A stretch of DNA of 64,000 nucleotides from Arthrobacter luteolus NBRC 107841 (GTDB lineage: Bacteria > Actinomycetota > Actinomycetes > Actinomycetales > Micrococcaceae), in assembly GCF_001552075.1 (NCBI RefSeq), contig NZ_BCQM01000001.1, forward strand, positions 434,001 through 498,000, read 5' to 3'. Below, piece after piece: positions 25,274 through 36,636 of the stretch. The notes beneath the pieces are model-generated. The model had not been told where the DNA came from and made no database searches. It saw nothing but the letters and a program-made list of their open reading frames with translations. Position 1 is the first letter of the stretch, and each line of letters starts with the position of its first letter. Made by a program: the position numbers and the translations under genes.

Positions 25274-28200
25274 TTAGCGGAACTCACTGCCCATGTCGTA
25301 GTCATCCAGCGGGATGGCGTGGAACTCAGGGCTCAGGCCGCCGTCAACTCCGGCGTAGTCGAAGTCGCTGAAGGCGCTCGGGCCGGTGAAGAGATTGGCC
25401 TTTGCTTCCTCCGTCGGTTCGACAGTGACCTCGGTGTAACGGGGCAGGCCCGTTCCGGCCGGGATCAGCTTACCGATGATGACGTTTTCCTTGAGGCCGA
25501 GCAGCGGATCGCTCTTGCCTTCCATGGCCGCCTGCGTCAGGACGCGGGTGGTTTCCTGGAAGGAAGCAGCGGACAGCCAGGACTCGGTCGCCAGGGATGC
25601 CTTGGTGATACCCATCAGCTCCGGACGCCCGGCAGCCGGACGGCGGCCTTCGGAGACCACGCGGCGGTTCTCGCTCTCGAAGCGGCGGCGCTCGGCCAGC
25701 TCACCCGGGAGCAGGTCGGAATCGCCGGACTCGATCACGGTCACGCGGCGCAGCATCTGCCGGACGATGACTTCCACGTGCTTGTCGTGGATGCCTACAC
25801 CCTGGCTGCGGTACACGCGCTGGACTTCGTCCACCAGGAACTCCTGTGCCTTGCGCGGGCCGAGGATGCGGAGGATCTGCTTGGGATCCACTGCACCTGC
25901 AACCAGCTGCTGGCCAACCTCAACGTGGTCGCCGTCGGCAACCAGCAGGCGGGCACGGCGCAGAACCGGGTAGGCGATTTCCTCGGAGCCGTCATCGGGA
26001 GTGACAACCAGACGCATCTGGCGGTCGGTCTCTTCGATGGTGACCCGTCCGGCCGTCTCGGAGATCGGAGCAACACCCTTGGGGGTACGTGCTTCGAAGA
26101 GCTCCTGGATACGGGGCAGACCCTGGGTGATGTCTTCCGCGGAAGCAACACCACCGGTGTGGAAGGTACGCATGGTCAGCTGGGTACCGGGCTCACCGAT
26201 GGACTGTGCGGCGATGATGCCGACGGCCTCGCCGATGTCCACGGTCTTGCCGGTGGCCAGCGAACGGCCGTAGCAAAGGGCACAGGTACCAACGGCGGAC
26301 TCACAGGTCAGCACGGAGCGGACCTTGATGTCGGTGACACCGGCGTTGAACAGCTTCTCGATCAGCACATCGCCGACGTCGTCGCCGCCCTTGGCCAGGA
26401 CGTTGCCTTCCGCATCGGAGACGTCGGTGGCCAGCGTACGGGCGTACGCCGAGTTCTCGACCTCTTCGTGCAGCTGCAGCTCACCGTTGTGATCCGGAAC
26501 AGCGATCGTGACGTTCAGGCCACGCTCGGTGCCGCAGTCCTCTTCGCGGACAATAACGTCCTGCGAAACGTCCACCAGACGACGGGTCAGGTAACCCGAG
26601 TTGGCGGTACGCAGGGCGGTGTCAGCCAGGCCCTTACGGGCACCGTGCGTGGCGATGAAGTATTCCAGCACCGACAGGCCCTCACGGTAGGAGGACTTAA
26701 TCGGGCGCGGGATGATCTCGCCCTTCGGGTTGGCCACCAGGCCACGGATACCGGCGATCTGCCGGACCTGCAGCCAGTTACCTCGGGCACCCGAGGAAAC
26801 CATGCGGTTGATGTTGTTCTCGATCGGCATGTTGTCGCGCATAGCCTTGGCAACTTCGTTCGTTGCCTGGTTCCAGATGTCGATCAGTTCCTGACGGCGC
26901 TCGTCTTCAGCGATCAGGCCCTTGCCGTACTGGGTTTCAACCTTGGCGGCACGTGCTTCGTAAACCTCCATGATGGCAGGCTTGTCGATCGGAGCAGCGA
27001 TGTCCGAGATGGCGACGGTGACGCCCGAGCGGGTGGCCCAGTAGAAACCGGAATCCTTCAGGTTATCCAGCGTTGCCGCGGTGACGACCTTCGGGTAGCG
27101 CTCGGCAAGATCGTTGACGATCTTCGAGAGCTGGCCCTTGTCTGCAACCGACTCAACCCACGGGTAGTCCGCCGGCAGGGTCTGGTTGAAGAGGACCTGG
27201 CCAAGGGAGGTCGGGATGAGGGCAGGAGTGCCTTCTTCCCAGCCTTCCGGAGCCGGCTGGTCCTCGCTGGGGATGAAGCCCTCGACGCGGATCCGGACCG
27301 GTGCGTTCAGGTGCAGTTCGCCAAGGTCGTGTGCCATCACGGCTTCCGCCATCGAGGAGAACACGCGGCCTTCGCCGGCTGCGCCCTGACGCTTGGTGGT
27401 CAGGTGGTGCAGGCCGATGATCATATCCTGCGAAGGCAGGGTCACCGGACGGCCGTCGGACGGCTTCAGGATGTTGTTCGAGGACAGCATCAGGATGCGG
27501 GCTTCAGCCTGTGCTTCGGGGCTCAGCGGCAGGTGGACTGCCATCTGGTCACCGTCGAAGTCAGCGTTGAAGGCGCCACAGACCAGCGGGTGCAGCTGCA
27601 GGGCCTTGCCCTCAACCAGCTGCGGCTCGAAGGCCTGGATACCGAGGCGGTGCAGGGTAGGTGCACGGTTGAGCAGCACCGGGTGTTCGGTGATGATCTC
27701 TTCCAGTACGTCCCAGACCTGCGGACGGAAACGCTCGACCATGCGCTTGGCGCTCTTGATGTTCTGTGCGTGGTTGAGGTCAACCAGGCGCTTCATCACG
27801 AACGGCTTGAAGAGCTCCAGTGCCATCTGCTTGGGCAGGCCACACTGGTGCAGCTTCAGCTGCGGACCAACCACGATCACGGAACGGCCGGAGTAGTCAA
27901 CGCGCTTGCCGAGCAGGTTCTGGCGGAACCGGCCCTGCTTGCCCTTGAGCATGTCCGAGAGCGACTTCAGCGGGCGGTTGCCCGGTCCGGTGACCGGACG
28001 GCCGCGGCGGCCGTTGTCGAACAGGGAGTCAACGGCTTCCTGGAGCATCCGCTTTTCGTTGTTCACGATGATCTCGGGAGCACCGAGGTCAAGCAGCCGC
28101 TTCAGGCGGTTGTTGCGGTTGATCACACGGCGGTACAGGTCGTTGAGGTCGGACGTCGCGAAACGGCCGCCGTCGAGCTGAACCATCGGGCGCAGTTCCG

Positions 28201-29164
28201 GCGGGATCACCGGTACGGCGTCGAGGACCATGCCCATCGGGCTGTTGGTCGTGGTCAGGAACGCGTTGACAACCTTCAGGCGCTTCAGGGCACGCGTCTT
28301 GCGCTGGCCCTTGCCGTTCTGGATGATCTCGCGCAGGTTCTCGGACTCTGCCTGCATGTCGAAGTCTTCAAGACGCTTCTTGATGGCTTCGGCACCCATG
28401 GAGCCTTCGAAGTACAGGCCGTAACGGTCGCGCAGTTCGCGGTAGAGGCCTTCGTCGCCCTCGAGGTCGCCGACCTTGAGGTTCTTGAAGCGCTCCCAGA
28501 CCTGCTCGAGGCGTTCGATGTTGTTGTCAGCGTCGCGGCGGACCTTGGCCATCTGGCGGTCGGCGGAGTCGCGGGCCTTCTTCTTATCGGCAGCCTTGGC
28601 GCCTTCACCTTCGAGACGGGCAAGCTCGTTCTCGAGGTCCTTGGCGATCGCGGCGATGTCGGAGTCGCGCTGGTCGACGAGGTGCTTGCGCTCCAGGTCG
28701 TGCTCGGCCTGCAGGTTGGGCAGCTCGGTGTGGCGGTTCTCTTCGTCCACCGAGGTGATCATGTAGGCAGCGAAGTAGATGACCTTCTCCAGGTCCTTCG
28801 GTGCCAGGTCCAGCAGGTAGCCCAGGCGGGAGGGAACACCCTTGAAGTACCAGATGTGGGTAACCGGAGCAGCAAGCTCGATGTGGCCCATCCGCTCGCG
28901 GCGGACCTTGGCACGGGTTACTTCAACACCACAGCGCTCACAGATGATGCCCTTGAAGCGCACACGCTTGTACTTACCGCAGTAGCATTCCCAGTCGCGG
29001 GACGGACCGAAGATCTTCTCGCAGAAAAGACCGTCCTTCTCCGGCTTCAGGGTTCGGTAGTTAATGGTTTCCGGCTTTTTGACCTCGCCGTAAGACCAGT
29101 TGCGGATTTCGTCCGCAGTGGCAAGGCCGATTCGCATGAGGCCGAACGTGGAATCGTTGGACAT
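25274..29164 (-). CDS. rpoC: RNA polymerase beta' subunit
   Basis: A 1296-residue catalytic subunit. The zinc ribbon is C-x-C near the N-terminus (WECYCGKYK) with CERCGVEV. The active-site Mg motif [12 protein letters not shown] is present, as are the bridge-helix/trigger-loop region and [20 protein letters not shown] (second zinc site). The actinobacterial-type insertion at about 145-225 is rich in coiled-coil heptads ([16 protein letters not shown]). Start ATG at 29164, AGGGA just upstream. It lies 184 nt after rpoB. A 1290-codon antisense frame spans the gene and is an artefact of codon bias. Confidence 0.98.
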   Translation of the reverse strand: MSNDSTFGLMRIGLATADEIRNWSYGEVKKPETINYRTLKPEKDGLFCEKIFGPSRDWECYCGKYKRVRFKGIICERCGVEVTRAKVRRERMGHIELAAPVTHIWYFKGVPSRLGYLLDLAPKDLEKVIYFAAYMITSVDEENRHTELPNLQAEHDLERKHLVDQRDSDIAAIAKDLENELARLEGEGAKAADKKKARDSADRQMAKVRRDADNNIERLEQVWERFKNLKVGDLEGDEGLYRELRDRYGLYFEGSMGAEAIKKRLEDFDMQAESENLREIIQNGKGQRKTRALKRLKVVNAFLTTTNSPMGMVLDAVPVIPPELRPMVQLDGGRFATSDLNDLYRRVINRNNRLKRLLDLGAPEIIVNNEKRMLQEAVDSLFDNGRRGRPVTGPGNRPLKSLSDMLKGKQGRFRQNLLGKRVDYSGRSVIVVGPQLKLHQCGLPKQMALELFKPFVMKRLVDLNHAQNIKSAKRMVERFRPQVWDVLEEIITEHPVLLNRAPTLHRLGIQAFEPQLVEGKALQLHPLVCGAFNADFDGDQMAVHLPLSPEAQAEARILMLSSNNILKPSDGRPVTLPSQDMIIGLHHLTTKRQGAAGEGRVFSSMAEAVMAHDLGELHLNAPVRIRVEGFIPSEDQPAPEGWEEGTPALIPTSLGQVLFNQTLPADYPWVESVADKGQLSKIVNDLAERYPKVVTAATLDNLKDSGFYWATRSGVTVAISDIAAPIDKPAIMEVYEARAAKVETQYGKGLIAEDERRQELIDIWNQATNEVAKAMRDNMPIENNINRMVSSGARGNWLQVRQIAGIRGLVANPKGEIIPRPIKSSYREGLSVLEYFIATHGARKGLADTALRTANSGYLTRRLVDVSQDVIVREEDCGTERGLNVTIAVPDHNGELQLHEEVENSAYARTLATDVSDAEGNVLAKGGDDVGDVLIEKLFNAGVTDIKVRSVLTCESAVGTCALCYGRSLATGKTVDIGEAVGIIAAQSIGEPGTQLTMRTFHTGGVASAEDITQGLPRIQELFEARTPKGVAPISETAGRVTIEETDRQMRLVVTPDDGSEEIAYPVLRRARLLVADGDHVEVGQQLVAGAVDPKQILRILGPRKAQEFLVDEVQRVYRSQGVGIHDKHVEVIVRQMLRRVTVIESGDSDLLPGELAERRRFESENRRVVSEGRRPAAGRPELMGITKASLATESWLSAASFQETTRVLTQAAMEGKSDPLLGLKENVIIGKLIPAGTGLPRYTEVTVEPTEEAKANLFTGPSAFSDFDYAGVDGGLSPEFHAIPLDDYDMGSEFR

Positions 29165-29348
29165 GGGTCCCTGTTCTCTCTTGTTCTCTAAATCTGAATG
29201 TCTCGGGTACGGGAAGAACTAAGGTGACTACCCCAACGGCGCCGGGTGGTCCGGGTTAGGCGGCTTTAATATTCCGGGCGAGCTCTGCGAGCTGCGGAAT
29301 TTCGTTGCCGCCGTTCCGGGCCTCCCGGCGCCAGCCGGGATGGAAAAC

Positions 29349-32300
29349 CTAAACTTCTTCGACTGAGCTCGGCTCTGCGCGGGACAGATCAATACCCAGC
29401 TCTTCCGCGGCCCGGAAGACTTCTTCATCCGAGTCACGCATTTCAATCGTGTTGCCCTCGGTGGAGAGTACTTCCACGTTCAGGCAGAGCGACTGCATTT
29501 CCTTGATGAGCACCTTGAACGATTCCGGAACGCCGGGCTCCGGGATGTTCTCACCCTTCACGATGGCTTCGTAGACCTTGACGCGGCCGTGGATGTCATC
29601 GGACTTGATGGTGAGCAGTTCCTGCAGGGTGTACGCGGCACCGTAGGCTTCCAGGGCCCAGACTTCCATTTCACCGAAGCGCTGGCCGCCGAACTGTGCC
29701 TTACCACCCAGCGGCTGCTGGGTGATCATGGAGTACGGACCCGTGGAGCGTGCGTGGATCTTGTCGTCGACAAGGTGGTGCAGCTTCAGGATGTACATGT
29801 AGCCAACGGAGATCGGATCCGGGAACGGCTGGCCGGAGCGGCCGTCGAACAGACGGGCCTTACCGGAAGCACCGATCAGGCGGTCGCCGTCGCGGGTCAC
29901 GTTCGTGGCATCCAGGAGGTTGGTGATTTCATCCTCGCTGGCACCGTCGAACACCGGGGTGGCAACCGTGGTGGGAGCGGATTCACGCGGCAGTGCGGGC
30001 AGGTCCTTGACCCAGTCCGGCTCTCCCTCGATCTTCCAGCCCTGCTTGGCAGCCCAGCCCAGGTGGATTTCCAGGACCTGGCCAACGTTCATTCGGCCCG
30101 GAACACCCAGCGGGTTCAGGACGATGTCGACGGGGGTGCCGTCTTCCATGAACGGCATGTCCTCGATCGGCAGGATCTTGGAGATAACGCCCTTGTTGCC
30201 GTGGCGGCCGGCCAGCTTGTCGCCGTCGGTGATCTTGCGCTTGTGGGCAACGTAGACGCGCACCAGCTGGTTGACGCCCGGGGGCAGCTCGTCGTCGTTG
30301 TCGCGGTCGAAGATACGCACGCCGATGACGGTTCCGGACTCGCCGTGGGGAACCTTCAGGGAGGTGTCGCGGACTTCGCGGCTCTTCTCGCCGAAGATGG
30401 CGCGCAGCAGGCGCTCTTCGGGAGTGAGTTCCGTTTCGCCCTTCGGCGTCACGCGGCCAACCAGGATGTCTCCTGCTTCAACCTCGGCACCGATGTGGAT
30501 GATGCCGCGCTCGTCGAGCTGCGAGAGCACTTCCTCGGACACGTTCGGGATGTCACGGGTGATTTCCTCGGCACCGAGCTTGGTGTCGCGGGCATCAACT
30601 TCGTGCTCCTCGATGTGGATCGAGGTCAGGACATCGTCGGAGACCATGCGCTGGGAGAGGATGATCGCATCCTCGTAGTTGTGGCCTTCCCAGGACATGA
30701 ATGCCACGAGCAGGTTCTTGCCCAGTGCCAGTTCGCCCTGGTCGGTGGAGGGGCCGTCGGCGATAACGTCGTTGACCTCAACCCGGGTGCCTTCGGAAAC
30801 GATCACGCGCTGGTTGTAGGCGTTGCCCTGGTTCGAGCGCGCAAACTTCATGATCGGGTAGCTGGTCTCGGTGCCGTCGTCGTTCATGACGGTGACGAGG
30901 TCAGCGGACACCTCGGTGACGACGCCGGCCTTGACGGCGGTGACGGAGTCGCCGGCGTCGATGGCTGCGTACTTCTCCATGCCGGTGCCCACCACGGGAC
31001 GCTCGGAGCGGAGCAGGGGCACGGCCTGGCGCTGCATGTTCGCACCCATGAGGGCACGGTTGGCATCGTCATGCTCAAGGAACGGAATCAGGGCGGTTGC
31101 CACCGACACCATCTGGCGCGGGGAAACGTCCATGTACTCGACCTCGGTGGGCTCGACGAGCACGGGCTCGCCGGATCCGCCGCGGGCACGGACGAGGACC
31201 AGGTCCTCTTCGAAGTGGTTGTCGGCACGCAGCGGGGCGTTTGCCTGTGCGATCGTGCGCTCGACTTCGTCATCTGCCGTCAGGTAGTCGACCTGGTCGG
31301 TAACGACGCCGTCCACAACCTTGCGGTACGGGGTTTCGATGAAACCGAAGGCGTTGATCCGGGCGTAGGATGCCAGCGAACCGATCAGGCCGATGTTCGG
31401 GCCTTCAGGGGTTTCGATCGGGCACATACGGCCGTAGTGCGAGGGGTGGACGTCTCGGACTTCCATGCCTGCACGGTCACGGGACAGACCGCCCGGGCCC
31501 AGCGCGGACAGGCGGCGCTTGTGGGTCAGACCGGCCAGCGGGTTGTTCTGATCCATGAACTGCGAGAGCTGGGAGGTTCCGAAGAACTCCTTGATCGCAG
31601 CCACGACCGGACGGATGTTGATCAGGGTCTGAGGCGTGATGGCCTCGACGTCCTGGGTGGTCATCCGTTCACGGACCACACGCTCCATGCGGGACAGGCC
31701 GGTGCGGATCTGGTTCTCGATCAGCTCGCCCACGGCGCGGATACGGCGGTTGCCGAAGTGGTCAATGTCGTCGACCTCAACGCGGATGTCCACGTCTTCG
31801 CCGTTGCGCTTGCCCGGAACAGTCTTCTCGCCGGCGTGCAGCGCAACGAGGAACTTGATCATGGCGACAATGTCGTCGATGTTCAGGACCGAGGCATCGG
31901 AATCGGTGATGGCCTTCTCGACGCCGAGCTTGCGGTTGATCTTGTAACGGCCAACCTTGGCCAGATCGTAGCGCTTCGGGTTGAAGTACAGGTTCTCCAG
32001 CAGGGTCTTCGCTGCCTCGACCGTGGGCGGCTCTCCCGGACGGAGCTTGCGGTAGATGTCCAGCAGGGCATCTTCCTGGGTCTCCGTGGGGTCCTTCTCC
32101 AGGGTGGCGCGGATCGAGTCGTACTCGCCGAAGGTTTCCAGGATCTGGCCCTCGGTCCAGCCCAGAGCCTTCAGCAGGATGGTGACGGACTGCTTGCGCT
32201 TGCGGTCCAGGCGGACGCCCACCTGGTCGCGCTTGTCGATTTCGAGTTCGAACCATGCACCGCGGGAAGGGATGATCTTCGCGGTGTAGATGTCCTTGTC

Positions 32301-32849
32301 GCTGGTCTTGTCAGCGGTGCGCTCAAAGTAGGCGCCCGGGGAACGGACCAGCTGGGAGACGACGACGCGCTCGGTGCCGTTGATGACGAAGGTGCCCTTG
32401 TCGGTCATCAGCGGGAAGTCGCCCATGAACACGGTCTGCTGCTTGATTTCGCCCGTGTTGTTGTTCATGAACTCGGCCTTGACGTACAGCGGAGCCGAGT
32501 ACGTTGCGTCCCGGTCCTTGCATTCGGCCATGGTGTACTTCGGGTCCGCGAATTCCGGCTCGGAGAAGCTCAGGGACATGGTGCCCTGGAAGTCCTCGAT
32601 CGGGGAGATCTCTTCGAAGATGTCCGAGAGGCCGGAGGTTGTGGCGAAGCCTGCCTCGCCCGCTTCCTGCGCCTTCCTTACGCGTTCCTTCCAGCGCTCG
32701 TTGCCGACGAGCCAGTCAAAGCTGTCCGTCTGCAGGGCAAGAAGATTGGGAACATCCAGCGGTTCGTGAATCTTTGCGAATGAAATCCGGGACGCTGCGT
32801 TCTCCGGATTGGTAGCGGTTGCATTATTAGAGGTGCTCGAGGCGACCAA
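29349..32849 (-). CDS. rpoB: RNA polymerase beta subunit
   Basis: An 1166-residue beta subunit. The rifampicin region reads [32 protein letters not shown] and is wild type at the common resistance positions. Other marks are [38 protein letters not shown] and [25 protein letters not shown] start at the TTG at 32849 (LVASSTSNN), because GGAAGGA lies 6 nt upstream of it. The GTG at 32864 would place the same purines inside the gene. Confidence 0.97.
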   Translation of the reverse strand: MVASSTSNNATATNPENAASRISFAKIHEPLDVPNLLALQTDSFDWLVGNERWKERVRKAQEAGEAGFATTSGLSDIFEEISPIEDFQGTMSLSFSEPEFADPKYTMAECKDRDATYSAPLYVKAEFMNNNTGEIKQQTVFMGDFPLMTDKGTFVINGTERVVVSQLVRSPGAYFERTADKTSDKDIYTAKIIPSRGAWFELEIDKRDQVGVRLDRKRKQSVTILLKALGWTEGQILETFGEYDSIRATLEKDPTETQEDALLDIYRKLRPGEPPTVEAAKTLLENLYFNPKRYDLAKVGRYKINRKLGVEKAITDSDASVLNIDDIVAMIKFLVALHAGEKTVPGKRNGEDVDIRVEVDDIDHFGNRRIRAVGELIENQIRTGLSRMERVVRERMTTQDVEAITPQTLINIRPVVAAIKEFFGTSQLSQFMDQNNPLAGLTHKRRLSALGPGGLSRDRAGMEVRDVHPSHYGRMCPIETPEGPNIGLIGSLASYARINAFGFIETPYRKVVDGVVTDQVDYLTADDEVERTIAQANAPLRADNHFEEDLVLVRARGGSGEPVLVEPTEVEYMDVSPRQMVSVATALIPFLEHDDANRALMGANMQRQAVPLLRSERPVVGTGMEKYAAIDAGDSVTAVKAGVVTEVSADLVTVMNDDGTETSYPIMKFARSNQGNAYNQRVIVSEGTRVEVNDVIADGPSTDQGELALGKNLLVAFMSWEGHNYEDAIILSQRMVSDDVLTSIHIEEHEVDARDTKLGAEEITRDIPNVSEEVLSQLDERGIIHIGAEVEAGDILVGRVTPKGETELTPEERLLRAIFGEKSREVRDTSLKVPHGESGTVIGVRIFDRDNDDELPPGVNQLVRVYVAHKRKITDGDKLAGRHGNKGVISKILPIEDMPFMEDGTPVDIVLNPLGVPGRMNVGQVLEIHLGWAAKQGWKIEGEPDWVKDLPALPRESAPTTVATPVFDGASEDEITNLLDATNVTRDGDRLIGASGKARLFDGRSGQPFPDPISVGYMYILKLHHLVDDKIHARSTGPYSMITQQPLGGKAQFGGQRFGEMEVWALEAYGAAYTLQELLTIKSDDIHGRVKVYEAIVKGENIPEPGVPESFKVLIKEMQSLCLNVEVLSTEGNTIEMRDSDEEVFRAAEELGIDLSRAEPSSVEEV

Positions 32850-33497
32850 GAGGGATCCTTCCACAGACCTTCAGGCGTGTTTCACGCTCCCCCTCTGCAC
32901 TGACGGACCTGGTCCGCGTGCGTCCTGACCGGGCGTAACGCACGTCGGAATGGTTCAAAAGGGAGCATTTACCATGCATTTGAACGATCCGGACGCCGCC
33001 TGGCCCGTGACACAGCCCACCGCTATATGAAGGCTGAAGGTTAAGAGAGGGAAGCAAATATCTACTATATGGCATTGGGGACACAGAAGTCTACCCGGTA
33101 TTCGAAACCCCTGCCAGCTCAACCCTGGATCCAGCAGCTCTGAACCAAAAGGTTCCTGACTGCGGCTTCCTGTCCGGGGAGCTACGGGCGTGGTGCCAGC
33201 GTACCGATTTGTGGCTGGCTAGGAATAAGCGTACCCCAAGTCCGCCGGGTGTGCGCGATTTACCTGCGCCGCGTCCTGAACCGGGCCCGTGCCGCATCCT
33301 CTGCCGGCCCTCTCCCGCTTCCTGAGCCGGGCAGCCCGGACCGCAAAGCGGCGGGAGTGCGGTGCGGGAGGGCGGTGCGGGAATGACCCGCCCGGGCGCT
33401 CTTCCAACGGTGTGTCCCGCACCACGTCCAAAAGGTAGCCTAGGGGCAGCTGTTTCCTTCAGGAACTGATTCCCTTCGACGAGAGTGGACTGGCCGC
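32850..33497. promoter_or_regulatory. Divergent upstream region of rpoB and the thiolase gene
   Basis: About 650 bases without a credible gene. On the minus strand TAGACTT at 33087-33093 is a likely rpoB -10 element, which would give a leader of about 240 nt. An AT-rich patch (33053-33075, with ATATCTACTATATGG) lies inside that leader and could hold a second promoter. The half nearer the thiolase gene is very GC-rich and shows no promoter I can support. Short open frames here show no protein-family features. Confidence 0.4.
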
Positions 33498-34718
33498 ATG
33501 AGCACCCCCGCAACTGCAGAACCCGGATCAACCCGAGCCACAGACGTGGTGATCGTGGGTGGAGCCCGCACCCCGCAGGGCCGGCTGAACGGCCAGCTCG
33601 CCCCGTTTACCGCCGTCGAGCTGGGCGCCTTCGCCATCGCCGGCGCGCTGGAGCGTTCCGGCGTCGATCCGTCCCAGGTGGACACGCTGATCATGGGGCA
33701 CGTGGTCCAGGCCGGGTGCGGGCAGAATCCGGCGCGGCAGGCGGCCATCAAGGCAGGCCTGGGCTGGGACGTGCCGACGGTGACCATCAACAAGGTCTGC
33801 CTCTCCGGGCTGGCCTCGATTACCGATGCAGCCCGCCTGATCCGCAGCGGGGAGGCTACGGTGGCCGTAGCCGGCGGGCAGGAATCGATGACCCGCGGGC
33901 CGCACGTCCTGCCCGGTTCACGGCAGGGCTGGAACTACGGCAGCATGTCGGTGCTGGATTCCGTGGCCCACGACGGCCTTACCGACGCTTTCGACAACGA
34001 ATCGATGGGTGTCTCCACCGAACGGGGCAATGCCGCCCTGGGTATCGGGCGCACCGCTCAGGATGAGGTGGCGGCTGCCTCCCACCAGCGCGCCGCAGCG
34101 GCGGCAGCGGCGGGAATTTTCGACGTCGAGATAACACCGGTCAGCGTGCCGCAGCGCAAGGGTGAACCGCTGGTGCTCACGGCGGATGAAGGCATCCGTC
34201 CGGGCACCACAGTGGAAACACTTGCCGGCCTGCGTCCGGCCTTCGCCGAGGAGGGCACCATCACGGCAGGTAACTCCTCTCCGCTTTCCGACGGCGCTGC
34301 CGCCGTCGTGCTGACCTCGCGGGCCTTCGCCGAGGAGCAGGGTCTGCAGATCCTCGCCGTGGTGGGTATGCCCGGCCAGGTTGCCGGACCGGACAACAGC
34401 CTGCATTCCCAGCCGGCCAACGCAATATCACAGGCGCTCAAGCGGGCCGGGTGGACTGCCGGTGACCTGGATTTCGTGGAGATCAATGAGGCCTTCGGTT
34501 CCGTTGCGGTGCAGTCGCTGCAGGAGCTGGGCATGGACCTGGCCGACTGCAACATCCACGGCGGAGCGATTGCCCTCGGCCACCCGATCGGGGCGTCCGG
34601 GGCACGGCTGGCCCTGCACGCCGCACACGAACTCAACCGGCGCGGCTCGGGGCGTGCCGCCGTCGGGCTCTGTGGAGGCGGCGGCCAGGGCGAAGCCCTC
34701 CTGCTGTACCGCGCGTAG
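33498..34718 (+). CDS. Acetyl-CoA C-acetyltransferase (thiolase II type)
   Basis: A 406-residue biosynthetic-type thiolase joining two acetyl-CoA to acetoacetyl-CoA, or running in reverse. Catalytic Cys101 lies in INKVCLSGLASI, the histidine in IALGHPIGASGARLA and the second cysteine in VGLCGGGGQG. VEINEAFGSVAVQSL is also conserved. The N-terminal 15 residues (STPATAEPGSTRAT) are an unstructured lead. It overlaps the downstream ybaK-like start by 1 nt (TAGTG). It differs from the PcaF in this window in its CGGGGQG end. Confidence 0.92.
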   Translation: MSTPATAEPGSTRATDVVIVGGARTPQGRLNGQLAPFTAVELGAFAIAGALERSGVDPSQVDTLIMGHVVQAGCGQNPARQAAIKAGLGWDVPTVTINKVCLSGLASITDAARLIRSGEATVAVAGGQESMTRGPHVLPGSRQGWNYGSMSVLDSVAHDGLTDAFDNESMGVSTERGNAALGIGRTAQDEVAAASHQRAAAAAAAGIFDVEITPVSVPQRKGEPLVLTADEGIRPGTTVETLAGLRPAFAEEGTITAGNSSPLSDGAAAVVLTSRAFAEEQGLQILAVVGMPGQVAGPDNSLHSQPANAISQALKRAGWTAGDLDFVEINEAFGSVAVQSLQELGMDLADCNIHGGAIALGHPIGASGARLALHAAHELNRRGSGRAAVGLCGGGGQGEALLLYRA

Positions 34719-35209
34719 TGGCCGCCGAGCCGGTCCGGGGCCGGGAACGGGTGCAGGCTGCCGCCCGGGAACTGGGCCTGAACGTCGAGATCATTGACCG
34801 CCCGGATGCGTCCTCCCTGGCCGAAGCGGCCGCTTTACTGGGCATCAGCCCCGGGGAGATTGTGAAGTCCCTGGTGGTCCGGCGGAAGGCCGGGGAGTAC
34901 CTGTTTGTGCTGGTCCCCGGCGACGAGCAGATTTCCTGGCCCAAACTGCGGGCGGCGGCCGGCGCCAACAAGCTCACCCTGCCACCGGCCGGGGAAGCCT
35001 TCGAAGCCACAGGCTACGCCCGCGGCACGATTACGCCGCTGGGCAGCACCATCAGCTGGCCGGTCTTCGCAGCTCCCGCCATCCGGGGCAAACGGGTGTC
35101 GATGGGTGCCGGCGAGCACGGGGCCAGCCTTTTCGTAAACGGTGATGACCTGCTCGCTGTCTTGGACGCCCAGGTCATCGACATCACCGAACCGCTGCCC
35201 CTCCCCTAG
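34718..35209 (+). CDS. YbaK/EbsC-family aminoacyl-tRNA deacylase
   Basis: A 163-residue single-domain YbaK/ProX-like protein. The family pattern is present: EAAALLGISPGEIVKSLVVRRK, then FVLVPGDEQISWPKLRAAAGANKLTLPP, ATGYARGTITPLG and RVSMGAGEHGASLFVNGDDLL. Such proteins hydrolyse mischarged Cys-tRNA(Pro) or related tRNAs in trans. It starts with a GTG overlapping the thiolase stop and ends 40 nt before a strong terminator. Confidence 0.88.
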   Translation: MAAEPVRGRERVQAAARELGLNVEIIDRPDASSLAEAAALLGISPGEIVKSLVVRRKAGEYLFVLVPGDEQISWPKLRAAAGANKLTLPPAGEAFEATGYARGTITPLGSTISWPVFAAPAIRGKRVSMGAGEHGASLFVNGDDLLAVLDAQVIDITEPLPLP

Positions 35210-35249
35210 CCTGCTTCCATAGCCGAAGGCTGCCGTCCGGGGCAAAGCA

Positions 35250-35285
35250 AAAACCCCCGCTTCCTGTGCAGGAAGCGGGGGTTTT
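35250..35285. terminator. Bidirectional terminator between ybaK-like gene and rplL
   Basis: A perfect 16-bp stem AAAACCCCCGCTTCCT / AGGAAGCGGGGGTTTT with a 4-nt loop GTGC. The terminal A/T runs give a U-tract in both directions. Confidence 0.92.
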
Positions 35286-35316
35286 CGAAGCAATACGGCT
35301 GGGCCGCAAGGCAGTG

Positions 35317-35694
35317 CTACTTGAGGGTAACCGTTGCGCCGGCAGCCTCGAGGGCTTCCTTTGCCTTTTCGGCGGTCTCCTTGTTGGCACCTTCGAGGAT
35401 GGCCTTCGGAGCACTGTCAACCAGGTCCTTGGCTTCCTTCAGGCCCAGGGAAGTCAGCGCGCGGACTTCCTTGATCACTGCGATCTTCTTTTCGCCAGCG
35501 GATTCGAGAACAACATCGAATTCGCTCTGCTCTTCAGCAGCTTCAGCAGCGCCGCCGCCAGCCGGACCGGCAACTGCAACAGCAGCAGCGGTGACGTCGA
35601 ACGTCTCTTCGAAGAGCTTCACGAAGTCGGAGAGCTCGATGATGGACAGTTCCTTGAAAGCCTCAATGAGCTCTTCGTTGGTGAGCTTCGCCAT
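35317..35694 (-). CDS. rplL: 50S ribosomal protein L7/L12
   Basis: A 125-residue L7/L12 stalk protein. The N-terminal dimerisation domain ([29 protein letters not shown]) is joined by an Ala/Gly hinge ([16 protein letters not shown]) to the C-terminal factor-binding domain ([25 protein letters not shown]). The start ATG at 35694 is preceded by AGGAAGGA. It follows rplJ by 61 nt in the same operon. Confidence 0.98.
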   Translation of the reverse strand: MAKLTNEELIEAFKELSIIELSDFVKLFEETFDVTAAAVAVAGPAGGGAAEAAEEQSEFDVVLESAGEKKIAVIKEVRALTSLGLKEAKDLVDSAPKAILEGANKETAEKAKEALEAAGATVTLK

Positions 35695-35755
35695 GATGTG
35701 GCGTCCTTCCTATAGTTGGTGCTCGCAGGCACCGGAGATTGGATGAGAAGAGGTT

Positions 35756-36325
35756 CTACTCTTCGGTGGCTGCTTCTGCGGCGGGAGCTTCTTCTGCAGC
35801 GGCCGGGGCCTCTTCTGCAGCAGGAGCAGCGGGAGCGCCGCTCTCCTCTTCGAGCTTCAGACGCAGTGCATCTGCCGTGCGGGCCAGCATGGACATCGGA
35901 GCCTTGAGGACACCGGCGACACGTGCAAGCTGGAACTCACGGGATTCAAGCGCAGCAAGGGCAGCAACACCGGCTGCGTCGAGGTTGTTGCCCTCGAAGA
36001 CACCGGTCTTGATGATCAGCTGCGGGTTGGTCTTGGCAAAATCCGTCAGGCTCTTTGCAGCCGCAACTGCGTCACCCTTGATGAAGGCGATTGCAGTGGG
36101 GCCGGAGAGCTGGCCATCGAATGCATCGATGCCGGCTTCCTTGGCTGCAATGCCCGTCAGGGTGTTCTTCACGACCGAGTACTTGGTGTCCTGGCCGAGC
36201 GAACGGCGCAGCTCCTTGAGCTGTGCAACGGTGAGCCCGCGGTATTCGGTTAGGACAGCAGCGGTCGAATCCTTGAAATCGTTGGCGATCTCTTCGACTG
36301 CTGACACCTTTGTTGGCGTTGCCAT
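35756..36325 (-). CDS. rplJ: 50S ribosomal protein L10
   Basis: A 189-residue stalk base protein that binds L7/L12 dimers through its C-terminal helix. RGLTVAQLKELRRSLG and YSVVKNTLTGIAA are typical. The C-terminus is a long Ala/Glu-rich tail (APAAEEAPAAAEEAPAAEAATEE). AAGGAGG lies just before the ATG. A leader of about 250 nt with an intrinsic terminator precedes it, suggesting autogenous control by L10. Confidence 0.98.
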   Translation of the reverse strand: MATPTKVSAVEEIANDFKDSTAAVLTEYRGLTVAQLKELRRSLGQDTKYSVVKNTLTGIAAKEAGIDAFDGQLSGPTAIAFIKGDAVAAAKSLTDFAKTNPQLIIKTGVFEGNNLDAAGVAALAALESREFQLARVAGVLKAPMSMLARTADALRLKLEEESGAPAAPAAEEAPAAAEEAPAAEAATEE

Positions 36326-36371
36326 AACCCTCCTTCCGGGGAAATAGTGCCGGTGGATCGGGTCCCGAACA

Positions 36372-36401
36372 TAAAAAACGCCCCGGGCAGATGCACGGGG
36401 C
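36372..36401 (-). terminator. Attenuator-like terminator in the rplJ leader
   Basis: On the minus strand GCCCCG ... CGGGGC forms a 6-bp stem with a 10-nt loop, followed by G and a run of six U (GTTTTTT). It lies 47-76 nt before the rplJ start, inside the leader and not behind a gene. It could act as an attenuator or terminate a leader RNA. Confidence 0.7.
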
Positions 36402-36560
36402 TTTACTCAACAGACCTGGGTCCGGAGTTCAGTTCGTTCACCTGCGCAGGCCGCCCTATAAAGGGACTTTCGGATGTTTCTCCAACCGGGTTCCACACGT
36501 GGAAGACTGATGGTTCAGCCAAACGGTGGGATTGAATGCACATCGACCGACGGTCTTTGG
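36402..36560 (-). ncRNA. L10-leader-like regulatory RNA upstream of rplJL
   Basis: The gap before rplJ has no gene. The transcript-sense sequence contains GGTGAACGAACTGAACTCC and several short stems, resembling the L10 leader that binds L10-(L12)4. TAAGCT at about 36568-36573 could be the -10. The 5' end and fold were judged by eye only. Confidence 0.5.
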
Positions 36561-36596
36561 TAGTTCAAGCTTAGGGGAGAATCCCCGGGAGGCCAA

Positions 36597-36628
36597 ATCG
36601 CCGGCGCAGCCATGGCCGCGCCGGCGAT
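36597..36628 (-). terminator. Terminator of the acid-sugar operon
   Basis: An 11-bp perfect inverted repeat ATCGCCGGCGC / GCGCCGGCGAT, with a loop that can pair further (AGCCATGGCC), starts 9 nt past the stop of the aldolase gene. Confidence 0.75.
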
Positions 36629-36636
36629 TCACGCCC

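Noticed and set aside
25319-29191. A 1290-codon plus-strand frame antisense to rpoC
   Set aside because: Codon bias in a highly expressed gene avoids codons that would be stops on the opposite strand. The product has no recognisable domain. The same applies to the 1064-codon frame opposite rpoB (29589-32783) and the 806-codon frame opposite fusA (11696-14116).
36326-36410. A 112-codon minus frame covering the rplJ 5' region
   Set aside because: It is out of frame with rplJ, has no family features and spans the attenuator.
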